64,000 nucleotides of DNA from Rurimicrobium sp040387755 (GTDB lineage Bacteria; Bacteroidota; Bacteroidia; Chitinophagales; Chitinophagaceae), in NCBI GenBank assembly GCA_040387755.1, contig JAZKDB010000003.1, forward strand, positions 104,747 to 168,746. Direction: 5' to 3'. Of the stretch, positions 34,960 to 42,651 are shown one piece after another. Each line of letters begins with the position of its first letter. The stretch's first letter is position 1. The notes beneath the pieces were generated by a model. It had not been told where the DNA came from. It worked only from the letters and a program-made list of their open reading frames with translations, and searched no databases. Position numbers and translations under genes: made by a program.

Positions 34960-36906
34960 ATGATTCAAATTACTTTTCCCGATGGGGCTGTTCGCGAATA
35001 TGCTGTCGGTTCTTCATCACTTGATATTGCAAAATCTATTAGCGAAGGCCTGGCTCGTAAAGTTTTGGCTGCAGAGGTTGACGGTGAGGTTTATGATGTT
35101 ACACGCCCTTTGAATAATAACGCATCAATTAAATTTTTGACTTGGGATGACAAAGCAGGAAAATCTACTTTTTGGCATTCTTCTGCACATTTGCTGGCAG
35201 AAGCAATTGAAGCTATTTTCCCCGGTACAAAATTTGGTATTGGCCCTGCAATTGACAACGGCTTTTATTACGACCTTGACCTTAACGGTGAGTCAATAAC
35301 TGAAGAAGACCTTGCCAGAATTGAGAAAAAAATGAAAGAACTGGCGGGTCAAAAGAATGAATACTTGCGCAGAGAAGTGGCCAAGGAAGAGGCTATCGCC
35401 TATTTTACGGAAAAGGCAGACCCATATAAAATTGAACTTTTACAAGACCTTGAGGATGGCAAAATTACCTTCTACTCTCAAGGTGCATTTACCGATTTGT
35501 GTCGTGGACCACATATACCTAATACCGGTTTTATCAAAGCGGTGAAGTTGACCAATATTGCTGGTGCCTATTGGCGTGGCAATGAAAAGAATAAAATGCT
35601 TACCCGCGTTTATGGCGTTACTTATCCTTCACAAAAGGAATTAGATGAGTATTTGCTTTTGCTTGAAGAAGCCAAAAAACGAGATCACCGCAAATTGGGT
35701 AAAGAATTGGAATTGTTCACCTTCTCAGAAAAGGTAGGAGCCGGATTGCCTATGTGGTTACCCAAAGGAGCAATGCTTCGCCAGCGTTTACAGGATTTCC
35801 TTCAAAAAGCGCAGGTAGAAAGTGGGTATCTACCAGTCATTACTCCACATATCGGCAACATCAATTTATACAAAACATCCGGTCACTACGAAAAATATGG
35901 TGCAGATAGTTTTCAATCCATCAAAACTCCGCACGAAGGGGAAGAATTTTTCCTCAAACCGATGAATTGCCCACATCACTGCGAGATTTATAAATCATCC
36001 CCAAGAAGCTATAAAGACTTGCCTTTGCGCCTTGCAGAATTCGGCACTGTTTACCGTTACGAGCAAAGCGGTGAGTTGCACGGATTGACCCGTGTACGCG
36101 GATTTACTCAGGATGATGCGCATTTGTTCTGTCGCCCGGAGCAGGTTTTGGAAGAATTTAAAAAAGTGATTGATTTGGTGATGTATGTATTTACATCATT
36201 GGATTTCCAAAATTTTACTGCTCAGATTTCTCTTCGTGATAAGGACGACCGCAGTAAATATATCGGTACAGAAGAAAACTGGGCGATTGCTGAAAACTCT
36301 ATCATTCAGGCAGCTGCTGAGAAAGGTTTGAATACGACTATTGAATATGGCGAGGCGGCATTTTATGGCCCTAAGCTGGATTTTATGGTGAAAGATGCCT
36401 TAGGCAGAAGTTGGCAATTGGGCACCATTCAGGTAGATTATAACCTTCCGGAGCGTTTTGAACTGGAATATATTGACTCGGATAATTCACGTAAGCGTCC
36501 GGTAATGATTCACCGTGCACCATTTGGTTCTATGGAACGTTTTGTGGCTGTCTTAATTGAACATTGTGCAGGTAATTTCCCTATATGGCTGGCACCCGAG
36601 CAGGTAAAAGTATTGCCCATCAGCGATAAGTTTATCCCTTATGCCGAAGAAGTGGTGGCTTTGCTGAAAGCCTCTGATATCAGGGCTTCTGTAGATGACC
36701 GCAATGAGAAAATAGGAAAGAAAATCAGAGATACTGAATTGATGAAAATTCCTTACATGTTAGTTGTGGGAGAACAAGAGATGAACGGTGGAAAAGTAGC
36801 AGTGCGCAAGCATGGTGAGGGCGATAAAGGCGTTATGGATAATGCAGAATTTATCGCTTTCGTACAGGAAATGGTGAAAAATCAGACAGCAGGAACAAAA
36901 AAATAA
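34960..36906 (+). CDS. thrS: threonyl-tRNA synthetase
   Basis: 648 residues, full length. TGS domain (1-62, ITFPDGAVREYAVGSSSLDIAKSI), editing/second additional domain with HSSAHLLAEAIE, class II core with KPMNCPHHCEIY and the GSMERFVAVLIEHCAG motif 3 with its Arg, and a C-terminal anticodon-binding domain (IRASVDDRNEKIGKKIRD). It charges tRNA-Thr. It is 71 bp upstream of infC in the common thrS-infC arrangement. Confidence 0.97.
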   Translation: MIQITFPDGAVREYAVGSSSLDIAKSISEGLARKVLAAEVDGEVYDVTRPLNNNASIKFLTWDDKAGKSTFWHSSAHLLAEAIEAIFPGTKFGIGPAIDNGFYYDLDLNGESITEEDLARIEKKMKELAGQKNEYLRREVAKEEAIAYFTEKADPYKIELLQDLEDGKITFYSQGAFTDLCRGPHIPNTGFIKAVKLTNIAGAYWRGNEKNKMLTRVYGVTYPSQKELDEYLLLLEEAKKRDHRKLGKELELFTFSEKVGAGLPMWLPKGAMLRQRLQDFLQKAQVESGYLPVITPHIGNINLYKTSGHYEKYGADSFQSIKTPHEGEEFFLKPMNCPHHCEIYKSSPRSYKDLPLRLAEFGTVYRYEQSGELHGLTRVRGFTQDDAHLFCRPEQVLEEFKKVIDLVMYVFTSLDFQNFTAQISLRDKDDRSKYIGTEENWAIAENSIIQAAAEKGLNTTIEYGEAAFYGPKLDFMVKDALGRSWQLGTIQVDYNLPERFELEYIDSDNSRKRPVMIHRAPFGSMERFVAVLIEHCAGNFPIWLAPEQVKVLPISDKFIPYAEEVVALLKASDIRASVDDRNEKIGKKIRDTELMKIPYMLVVGEQEMNGGKVAVRKHGEGDKGVMDNAEFIAFVQEMVKNQTAGTKK

Positions 36907-36977
36907 CGATTCACTAGTCATTTGCAATATTAAAATACATTATTTTTGACTTCAATTTTTTTTATTAAAAACACTTA

Positions 36978-37535
36978 ATGCAGAAAAGACCAAAACCTAG
37001 AGTTCCCTACAAGCCACGTACGTTACAAAACGAACATCGCTTAAATGATGAAATAACCGCACTTGAAGTGCGCCTTATCCGTGACGGTGCAGAACCAATT
37101 GTGTGTTCACTCAGCGAAGCCTTGCGAATGGCAGAGGAAAAGGAAGTTGACCTGGTTGAAATTTCTCCCAATGCAACACCTCCGGTTTGTAGGATTATCG
37201 ACTACAAGAAATTTCTTTACGAAAAAAAGAAAAAGGATAAAGAACAAAAGGCTAATTCCAAGCAAACAGAAATAAAAGAGATTCGTTTTACGCCAAATAC
37301 GGATGATCACGATTTTGATTTTAAATCAAAGCATGCTGAAAAATTCCTGCAGGATGGTGATAAAGTAAAATGTTACGTACAATTCAAGGGGCGCGCCATC
37401 ATGTTTCAGGAAAGAGGCGAGTTACTGCTGCTTAAATTCGCAGAGCGTCTGGCTGAGGTAGGAACTTTGGAAAGCATGCCCAAAATGGAAGGTCGTCGTA
37501 TGATTGCGATGTTTACTCCGAAAAAGAAGAAATAG
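36978..37535 (+). CDS. infC: translation initiation factor IF-3
   Basis: 185 residues with an ATG start. N-domain ITALEVRLIRDGAEPIVCSLSEAL and EKEVDLVEISPNATPPVCRIIDYKKFLYE; the lysine-rich linker; C-domain KEIRFTPNTDDHDFDFK, FLQDGDKVKCYVQFKGRAIMF and the GRRMIAMFTPKKKK end. IF-3 controls subunit dissociation and start-codon choice. The ribosomal protein genes rpmI and rplT, which usually follow infC, are absent; a lipoprotein gene follows instead. Confidence 0.97.
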   Translation: MQKRPKPRVPYKPRTLQNEHRLNDEITALEVRLIRDGAEPIVCSLSEALRMAEEKEVDLVEISPNATPPVCRIIDYKKFLYEKKKKDKEQKANSKQTEIKEIRFTPNTDDHDFDFKSKHAEKFLQDGDKVKCYVQFKGRAIMFQERGELLLLKFAERLAEVGTLESMPKMEGRRMIAMFTPKKKK

Positions 37536-37625
37536 AATTCAAAAGGCAAATAACTATACTATAGGAGCTCAAATTATGTGCCCCAACAGTATAACTTTTA
37601 ACTACTCAATTATAATATCATCTTC

Positions 37626-38072
37626 ATGAAAAAAGCAACCTCACTTTGCCTGGTGGCTATAATAGCCATTTTTGCAACAATACAATTAACGTCTTGTAAA
37701 AAGGACAAGTCCGAACCTAAGACAATGATTGGTACATGGAACTCATCAACTTTCTATACAAAAGAAACAACTGATGGTGCGGTAACAAGCGAGGGTACAA
37801 TTAATTTCCCTGGATTATTAGCTATGACCTTTAACAAGGATATGACTTATAAAAGGTTTACCCCATTAGATCCTACGGAATCAGAAAATGGTACTTACCA
37901 AACAAATGGCAATAGATTAATTTTGAATTATGTTGAATCGGGAGTGTCTGTAAGTGATACAATGGAATATGAATTCTCAGAGAACACATTTATTACCAAG
38001 GAAATAATTACTGAAGTGATAGATAGTAAAACAGTTATTACAGAAGATAAAATCACCTTTACACGTGGTTAA
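37626..38072 (+). CDS. lipoprotein with lipocalin-like fold, unknown function
   Basis: 148 residues. Signal with lipobox LTSC (FATIQLTSCKKD). The mature part has MIGTWNSSTFYTKE, LAMTFNKDMTYKRF, ENGTYQTNGNRLILNY and DTMEYEFSENTFITKE, the pattern of Bacteroidota lipocalin-like lipoproteins that open with a GTW motif. Function unknown. It sits in the place of the ribosomal genes expected after infC. Confidence 0.78.
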   Translation: MKKATSLCLVAIIAIFATIQLTSCKKDKSEPKTMIGTWNSSTFYTKETTDGAVTSEGTINFPGLLAMTFNKDMTYKRFTPLDPTESENGTYQTNGNRLILNYVESGVSVSDTMEYEFSENTFITKEIITEVIDSKTVITEDKITFTRG

Positions 38073-38076
38073 ATTT

Positions 38077-38104
38077 AAAAAGGGCCTCTGACAGAAGCCC
38101 TTTT
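38077..38104 (+). terminator. terminator after the lipoprotein gene
   Basis: AAAAGGGC pairs with GCCCTTTT, with inner TCT/AGA, 5 bp after the stop codon. Confidence 0.75.
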
Positions 38105-38111
38105 AATTAGG

Positions 38112-38164
38112 TTGCACTTAGTATTATGTCGCTCTGGCAATGAGTAGCAGAATACTAAGTGCAA
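38112..38164. repeat. 14-bp perfect inverted repeat with 25-nt loop
   Basis: TTGCACTTAGTATT at 38112-38125 and AATACTAAGTGCAA at 38151-38164. It lies directly downstream of the 58-residue minus-strand gene. A short T-rich tract (ATTTTCGTTT) follows on the plus strand, and none on the minus strand, so a simple terminator for the small gene is doubtful. Confidence 0.7.
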
Positions 38165-38171
38165 TTTTCGT

Positions 38172-38348
38172 TTATACCAGATTCATTGCCTTGGCCTGAT
38201 TCAAAATAGCCAGAATAGATTGCTCTCTTGGCTTCATTAAATCTGACGAAATTTCCTGAAGCATCTGCGTCATGGTCATTTCAGGATTTAATTTTTTACG
38301 AACATTTGGGCGTGATGTGGTATTTTTTGAGTGTAAGTGTTTTATCAT
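38172..38348 (-). CDS. 58-residue small basic/helical protein, unknown
   Basis: ATG at 38348, TAA at 38172. The product starts MIKHLHSKNTTSRPNVRKKL, continues NPEMTMTQMLQEISSDLMK and ends with PREQSILAILNQAKAMNLV. The basic N-terminus and amphipathic C-terminal half (about residues 22-56) look protein-like, with no low-complexity bias. It occupies an otherwise empty 440-bp gap between the lipoprotein and icd genes. No family is recognised and it has no signal peptide. It could be a small cytosolic DNA-binding or regulatory protein (inference). Confidence 0.55.
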   Translation of the reverse strand: MIKHLHSKNTTSRPNVRKKLNPEMTMTQMLQEISSDLMKPREQSILAILNQAKAMNLV

Positions 38349-38515
38349 TCAATGTGTTTTTAAAATAAACGCAACAGGTTTTAGATTATTGTATAATCCT
38401 GGAAAATATTTTGTTTTAAAAAACTATCTCAATTTTTAAGAACAGGAAACGAATATTCCTGCTATAATTGTACCTTAGCCCTCATTCAAAATATCTTTAT
38501 TAAAACATTTTTTCA

Positions 38516-39745
38516 ATGGCAAAAATTAAAGTTGCAAATCCGGTAGTAGAACTTGATGGCGATGAAATGACGCGCATCATCTGGCAATTTATCAAAGACA
38601 AACTTATCCTTCCTTATCTGGAGTTGGATATTAAATATTATGATCTTGGCGTTGAGTATCGCGATGAAACCAACGATCAGGTAACGATTGATGCGGCAAA
38701 TGCTATTAAGCAATATGGTGTGGGTATCAAATGCGCTACTATTACACCAGACGAGCAACGTGTGGAAGAATTTAAATTGAAACAAATGTGGAAGAGCCCG
38801 AATGGCACAATCCGCAATATCCTTGATGGTACTGTTTTTCGTGAGCCCATCGTGATTGACAATATCCCACGTCTGGTAACCACCTGGGATGCCCCTATTA
38901 TTGTAGGCCGTCATGCCTTTGGCGACCAATACCGCGCTACCGATTTCGTAACAAAAGGAAAGGGTAAGCTGACCATCAAGTTTGAAGGCGAAGATGGTAC
39001 CTTAATAGAACATGAGGTGTTCAATTTTAAAGGGGATGGCGTAGCCATGGCGATGTACAATACCGATGAGTCTATCAAAGGTTTTGCGCGCTCCTGCTTC
39101 AATATGGCATTGGCTAAAAAATGGCCTCTGTTCCTTTCTACAAAAAATACGATTCTTAAAAAGTATGATGGTCGCTTCAAAGATATTTTTGAAGAAATTT
39201 ATCAGGCAGAATTCAATACGCTATTTACAGAATCAGGTATTACCTACGAGCATCGCCTGATTGATGATATGGTGGCGAGCGCCCTGAAATGGAATGGCAA
39301 TTTTGTTTGGGCTTGTAAAAACTATGACGGTGACGTACAAAGTGATACAGTAGCACAAGGTTTCGGTTCTCTTGGATTGATGACTTCAGTTTTGATTACC
39401 CCTGATGGTAAAACAATGGAAGCAGAAGCAGCGCATGGTACTGTTACCCGTCACTATCGTGAGCACCAAAAAGGTAAACCAACATCTACCAATCCTATTG
39501 CATCCATATTTGCCTGGACACGCGGTCTGATGTTCCGTGGCAAATTAGATGGTAATCAGGAGTTGATTGATTTCTGTCAGGCTTTGGAAGATGTTTGTAT
39601 TGAAACAGTTTCCAGCGGTAAAATGACTAAAGATTTGGCTGTTTGTATCCACGGTAATAAAGTGAATCATGGCGAACATTACCTCTACACCGAGGAATTT
39701 TTAGATGCTTTGGACAGCAATCTGAAAGCGAAGTTGGGTCAATAA
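38516..39745 (+). CDS. icd: NADP-dependent isocitrate dehydrogenase, eukaryote-like type
   Basis: 409 residues. Diagnostic stretches: NPVVELDGDEMTRIIWQFIK, CATITPDEQRVEEFKLKQMW, KSPNGTIRNILDGTVFREPI (substrate-binding S-x-N-x-x-R), NFVWACKNYDGDVQSD with catalytic Asp, and AAHGTVTRHYREHQKG (cofactor region with the Arg/His that favours NADP). This is the homodimeric type found in eukaryotes and many Bacteroidota, distinct from E. coli Icd. It acts in the TCA cycle. A near-consensus -7 element (TATAATTG) ends 45 bp before the start. Confidence 0.95.
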   Translation: MAKIKVANPVVELDGDEMTRIIWQFIKDKLILPYLELDIKYYDLGVEYRDETNDQVTIDAANAIKQYGVGIKCATITPDEQRVEEFKLKQMWKSPNGTIRNILDGTVFREPIVIDNIPRLVTTWDAPIIVGRHAFGDQYRATDFVTKGKGKLTIKFEGEDGTLIEHEVFNFKGDGVAMAMYNTDESIKGFARSCFNMALAKKWPLFLSTKNTILKKYDGRFKDIFEEIYQAEFNTLFTESGITYEHRLIDDMVASALKWNGNFVWACKNYDGDVQSDTVAQGFGSLGLMTSVLITPDGKTMEAEAAHGTVTRHYREHQKGKPTSTNPIASIFAWTRGLMFRGKLDGNQELIDFCQALEDVCIETVSSGKMTKDLAVCIHGNKVNHGEHYLYTEEFLDALDSNLKAKLGQ

Positions 39746-39816
39746 TTCTTTGATGAAGCAGTGGATGCATCATCGATTTGAGCTGCATTTTATTGCTTTT
39801 TTAATACAATACTTTC

Positions 39817-40506
39817 ATGAACGACAATACAATAGTTTGGCTCCGTAATGCCAATATTTATCAGGGCAGTTCGCTAATTCTTTCGGATGTGAATTTTGAG
39901 GTGAATAAGGGCGAAATGGTCTATATGATTGGTAAAACAGGAAGCGGGAAATCCAGCTTGCTGAAGACACTCTATGGCGATTTGTATCTTAAAGAAGGAG
40001 AAGGAAATGTGGCAGGCTTTAACCTCAAGGATTTGAGCTGGAAAACGGTTCCGCTGTTGCGCCGCAATCTGGGTATTGTCTTTCAGGATTTTCGTTTGTT
40101 GAGCGACAGAAATGTGTATAATAATCTGGAATTTGTTTTGAAGGCTACAGGCTGGACAGATAAAGCTCTGATGAAGGAAAAAATTGAAACGGTATTGGGC
40201 AAAGTAGGCTTGCGCGGTAAAGGTTTTAAAATGCCGCACGAAATGTCTGGCGGAGAGCAGCAAAGGGTAGATGTAGCACGCGCCCTGCTCAATAACCCCA
40301 AGCTGATTATTGCCGACGAGCCAACCGGTAATCTGGACCCGGAAACTACTGATGAAATCATGCAACTTTTGCTCACCATCTGTAAAGACTACAACACCGG
40401 AATGATTATGGCCACACACGATTATACCATCCTGCAAAAATATCCTGCACGTATTGTCAGGATAGACCAAGGCAAACTGGTAGAGTTGACTCCCGTGGTT
40501 TCCTGA
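39817..40506 (+). CDS. ftsE: FtsE-like ABC ATPase for cell division
   Basis: 229 residues. Walker A GKTGSGKSSLL, Q-loop region GIVFQDFRLLSDRNVYNNLEF (the DFRLL feature typical of FtsE), signature MSGGEQQRVDVARALL, Walker B LIIADEPTGNLDPET and H-loop ATHDYTIL. FtsE with the membrane protein FtsX controls peptidoglycan hydrolases at the septum. ftsX is not adjacent here, so the partner must be elsewhere. A strong terminator follows. Confidence 0.88.
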   Translation: MNDNTIVWLRNANIYQGSSLILSDVNFEVNKGEMVYMIGKTGSGKSSLLKTLYGDLYLKEGEGNVAGFNLKDLSWKTVPLLRRNLGIVFQDFRLLSDRNVYNNLEFVLKATGWTDKALMKEKIETVLGKVGLRGKGFKMPHEMSGGEQQRVDVARALLNNPKLIIADEPTGNLDPETTDEIMQLLLTICKDYNTGMIMATHDYTILQKYPARIVRIDQGKLVELTPVVS

Positions 40507-40528
40507 AAATTAAAATGCATAAAAACCC

Positions 40529-40560
40529 AAAAGGGGAAATCACTAATGATTTCCCCTTTT
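40529..40560. terminator. bidirectional terminator between ftsE and the GIN gene
   Basis: Perfect 14-bp stem (AAAAGGGGAAATCA with TGATTTCCCCTTTT), loop CTAA, located between two convergent genes. Confidence 0.92.
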
Positions 40561-40582
40561 GTTTATATTCGCAACATTTGAA

Positions 40583-41299
40583 TTACAATCGACGCACTTT
40601 GCCAGAGCCTGAAATCTTTTGGCTGATGCGCGGATTGCCCATGTAGTAGACATCTCCGCTGCCCGATATGTTGATATCCAACTGCTCTTTTACATTCACC
40701 CTGCTATCTCCGCTACCAGAAATTTTTACATTGGCATAGTCCGATGCAATGCTGCTCATTGTAATACCGCCACTTCCGCTGATGGTTGAAGATGTGGTGG
40801 TCGCCCAACCATTGAGCACATCAATATCGCCAGAGCCGCTGATTTTTGCATTAAGTCTGTTGGTGTTTATTTCTGTCAGGCTGATATTACCTGAACCACT
40901 GATGTTCAAATCAAGGTCCGAAGCAACTATCTTATTCATTGCAGTAATATTTCCGCTACCACTCACAGACAGGCCTTCAATATTGGGGCAACTGATATAA
41001 ATTTCTACTTTGTCATGCCTGCCAATAAGTTTGTTATGGTCAAAGTCTATTTTTAATTCACCACCCGAAACTGAAGTGTTAAGTATATCCAGTATGTTTT
41101 TTTGGGCACGGACTTCAACTTTATAAAAGCTATCCTGACGGACATATACCTCGCCGGACATAGCACATCGAATCGTACGAAAATTGTCTGCAGCTCTTTG
41201 TTCGGTAACTGTCGGGCCTTCACCTTTTACTTTTATACAGGACGTAAATGCCAGACCAATAAGGATTGCAGCAGTAATCATAAAAATGTTCTTTTTCAT
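40583..41299 (-). CDS. GIN-domain (DUF2807) lipoprotein, putative ECF-regulon member
   Basis: 238 residues. Signal with lipobox FTSC (ILIGLAFTSCIKV). The mature part has the head-GIN domain: DNFRTIRCAMSGEVYVRQD, then beta-solenoid-like repeats with SGSGNI or SGSGDI at nearly every turn (about 115-235). These proteins are widespread in Bacteroidota and were once called putative autotransporter adhesins; the role is unknown. Upstream on the minus strand is the motif AATAGGGGT-14-TTGTC shared with the nearby sigma-factor gene, so this lipoprotein is probably controlled by that sigma factor. Confidence 0.82.
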   Translation of the reverse strand: MKKNIFMITAAILIGLAFTSCIKVKGEGPTVTEQRAADNFRTIRCAMSGEVYVRQDSFYKVEVRAQKNILDILNTSVSGGELKIDFDHNKLIGRHDKVEIYISCPNIEGLSVSGSGNITAMNKIVASDLDLNISGSGNISLTEINTNRLNAKISGSGDIDVLNGWATTTSSTISGSGGITMSSIASDYANVKISGSGDSRVNVKEQLDINISGSGDVYYMGNPRISQKISGSGKVRRL

Positions 41300-41331
41300 T
41301 TTGTGTTTTGTTTGATTGTTTTTTTAATTGA

Positions 41332-41359
41332 GACAACTAAGTATTGTTATACCCCTATT
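41332..41359 (-). promoter_or_regulatory. ECF-type promoter motif, copy A (GIN gene)
   Basis: Minus strand: AATAGGGGT (41359-41351), 14 nt, TTGTC (41336-41332). TTGTC starts 33 bp above the ATG. The GGGGT box and GTC box are spaced as in ECF sigma promoters (about 16 nt). Two more copies with the same spacing occur in the locus. Confidence 0.75.
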
Positions 41360-41374
41360 CCTTTTTTTCTTAAA

Positions 41375-42580
41375 CTAAAAATGGACTTGAATTCCCCCGA
41401 TTGCCCCTACGTTCATTCCATAAAACGTGCCATTACTGTATCTACTCCACACATAAGGGATATCAAATTTTTCGGCCAGATGAGCAGGCGTATTGGTAAA
41501 GCTGAATGTCGGTCCGCCAAATACCTCGAGATTGCGGGCAATGCGCATAGATGGAAAGAAACGGAAGGATGATTTCATAAAAGCACCGTTACGAAAATCG
41601 GATAAGGTCAATACAGTTGCTTCTACATTAAACCTGAACAGTAAATTGAATGGAAAGCGAGCGCCAATACCTGCTTCCATACCGTATTGCAACTTAGGTT
41701 CCACAAGATTGTAACCAACCCCCAGTATGCCATAAAGTCTTTTGCTGCCCGAGCGGAAAGACAGCATTCCTGTTCCTGTTTCATCAATACTGGCACCAAT
41801 GCTTTTATCGCCGTTTCGAATGATATTGATAATGCCGATGGGGTATTCACAACTATCGGCAATATTGATAAAACCGGCAATTTGTGCCCCCCTTACTTTC
41901 CGGGCTACATTAATAAATCCTGCAACCTGAACTCCGTTTATGTCTTTAGCTATATTACTGAATCCTGCCACCTGCAGTCCTCGTGCATTCTGACTTACAT
42001 TACTGAAACCGGCCACCTGAAGACCATCAGCATTTCGGCTGATATTACTGAATCCTGAAATCTGGCATTGGGCTTCGTCCGATATATTGCTGAATCCCGC
42101 TACCTGACAACCATGGACAGTATCTGTGCTGAAATTGGAAAATCCTGCAATTTGCATTCCGCTAACAGCACCTTTACTGATGTTGGAAAAACCGGCAACC
42201 TGACAGCCTCTGAAACTTTTGGAAATATTATTGAACCCTGCAAACTGCATGCCTTCTGCTTCGCCCAAAATGATGTTGCTTGCCCCTGCAAATTGCATTC
42301 CTCTTGCTTCGTCGCCGATATGGTTAACTACTCCTGCAAACACAAAGCCATTGGCTTTATGCACAATTAAATTGGAAATGCCCGAAAAGCAAAAAGCATG
42401 CTCATTGTCAGAAACGCCTCCTAATACATGAAACGAAGCATCGTTGCTGTAGTGCTGCGCCCATTGTCCATTGGTGCTGAGCGGATAAACAAAGCCTATA
42501 TGAATTTTGCTGCTACTGTCATTTTGGGCTTGGGTAATATTGCTGCACAATATTATGCCTGCCAATATTTTCTTCATCAT
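41375..42580 (-). CDS. exported repeat protein with (x)GxQxAGFxN repeats
   Basis: 401 residues. Signal peptide (ILAGIILCSNITQAQ). Residues about 80-245 are about eleven repeats of 14-16 residues with consensus GxQ(V/I)AGFSNIS, for example GCQVAGFSNISK and GLQVAGFSNVSQ. The C-terminal part (about 270-401) has alternating amphipathic strands (LYGILGVGYNLVEPKLQYG, FPFNLLFRFNVEATVL) as in an outer-membrane barrel. The repeats recall the Leptospira LA_2272-type surface repeats (resemblance only). It is a paralogue of the next upstream gene, lacking the STN region. The gene has its own copy of the shared ECF-type motif. Confidence 0.75.
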   Translation of the reverse strand: MMKKILAGIILCSNITQAQNDSSSKIHIGFVYPLSTNGQWAQHYSNDASFHVLGGVSDNEHAFCFSGISNLIVHKANGFVFAGVVNHIGDEARGMQFAGASNIILGEAEGMQFAGFNNISKSFRGCQVAGFSNISKGAVSGMQIAGFSNFSTDTVHGCQVAGFSNISDEAQCQISGFSNISRNADGLQVAGFSNVSQNARGLQVAGFSNIAKDINGVQVAGFINVARKVRGAQIAGFINIADSCEYPIGIINIIRNGDKSIGASIDETGTGMLSFRSGSKRLYGILGVGYNLVEPKLQYGMEAGIGARFPFNLLFRFNVEATVLTLSDFRNGAFMKSSFRFFPSMRIARNLEVFGGPTFSFTNTPAHLAEKFDIPYVWSRYSNGTFYGMNVGAIGGIQVHF

Positions 42581-42611
42581 TGTTCTGTTTTTTTAATGTC
42601 TTTAAATACAA

Positions 42612-42639
42612 GACAACTAAAACAGCAAATACCCCTATT
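42612..42639 (-). promoter_or_regulatory. ECF-type promoter motif, copy B (repeat protein gene)
   Basis: Minus strand: AATAGGGGT (42639-42631), 14 nt, TTGTC (42616-42612). TTGTC starts 32 bp above the ATG. Only the bases around the two boxes (TTAG before TTGTC) are conserved with copy A; the spacer differs. Confidence 0.75.
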
Positions 42640-42651
42640 ACAATGAGAGAA

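Noticed and set aside
41687..42431. Several antisense frames over the repeat-protein gene
   Set aside because: They mirror the repeated codons of the real gene and have no start context, signal or recognised domain.
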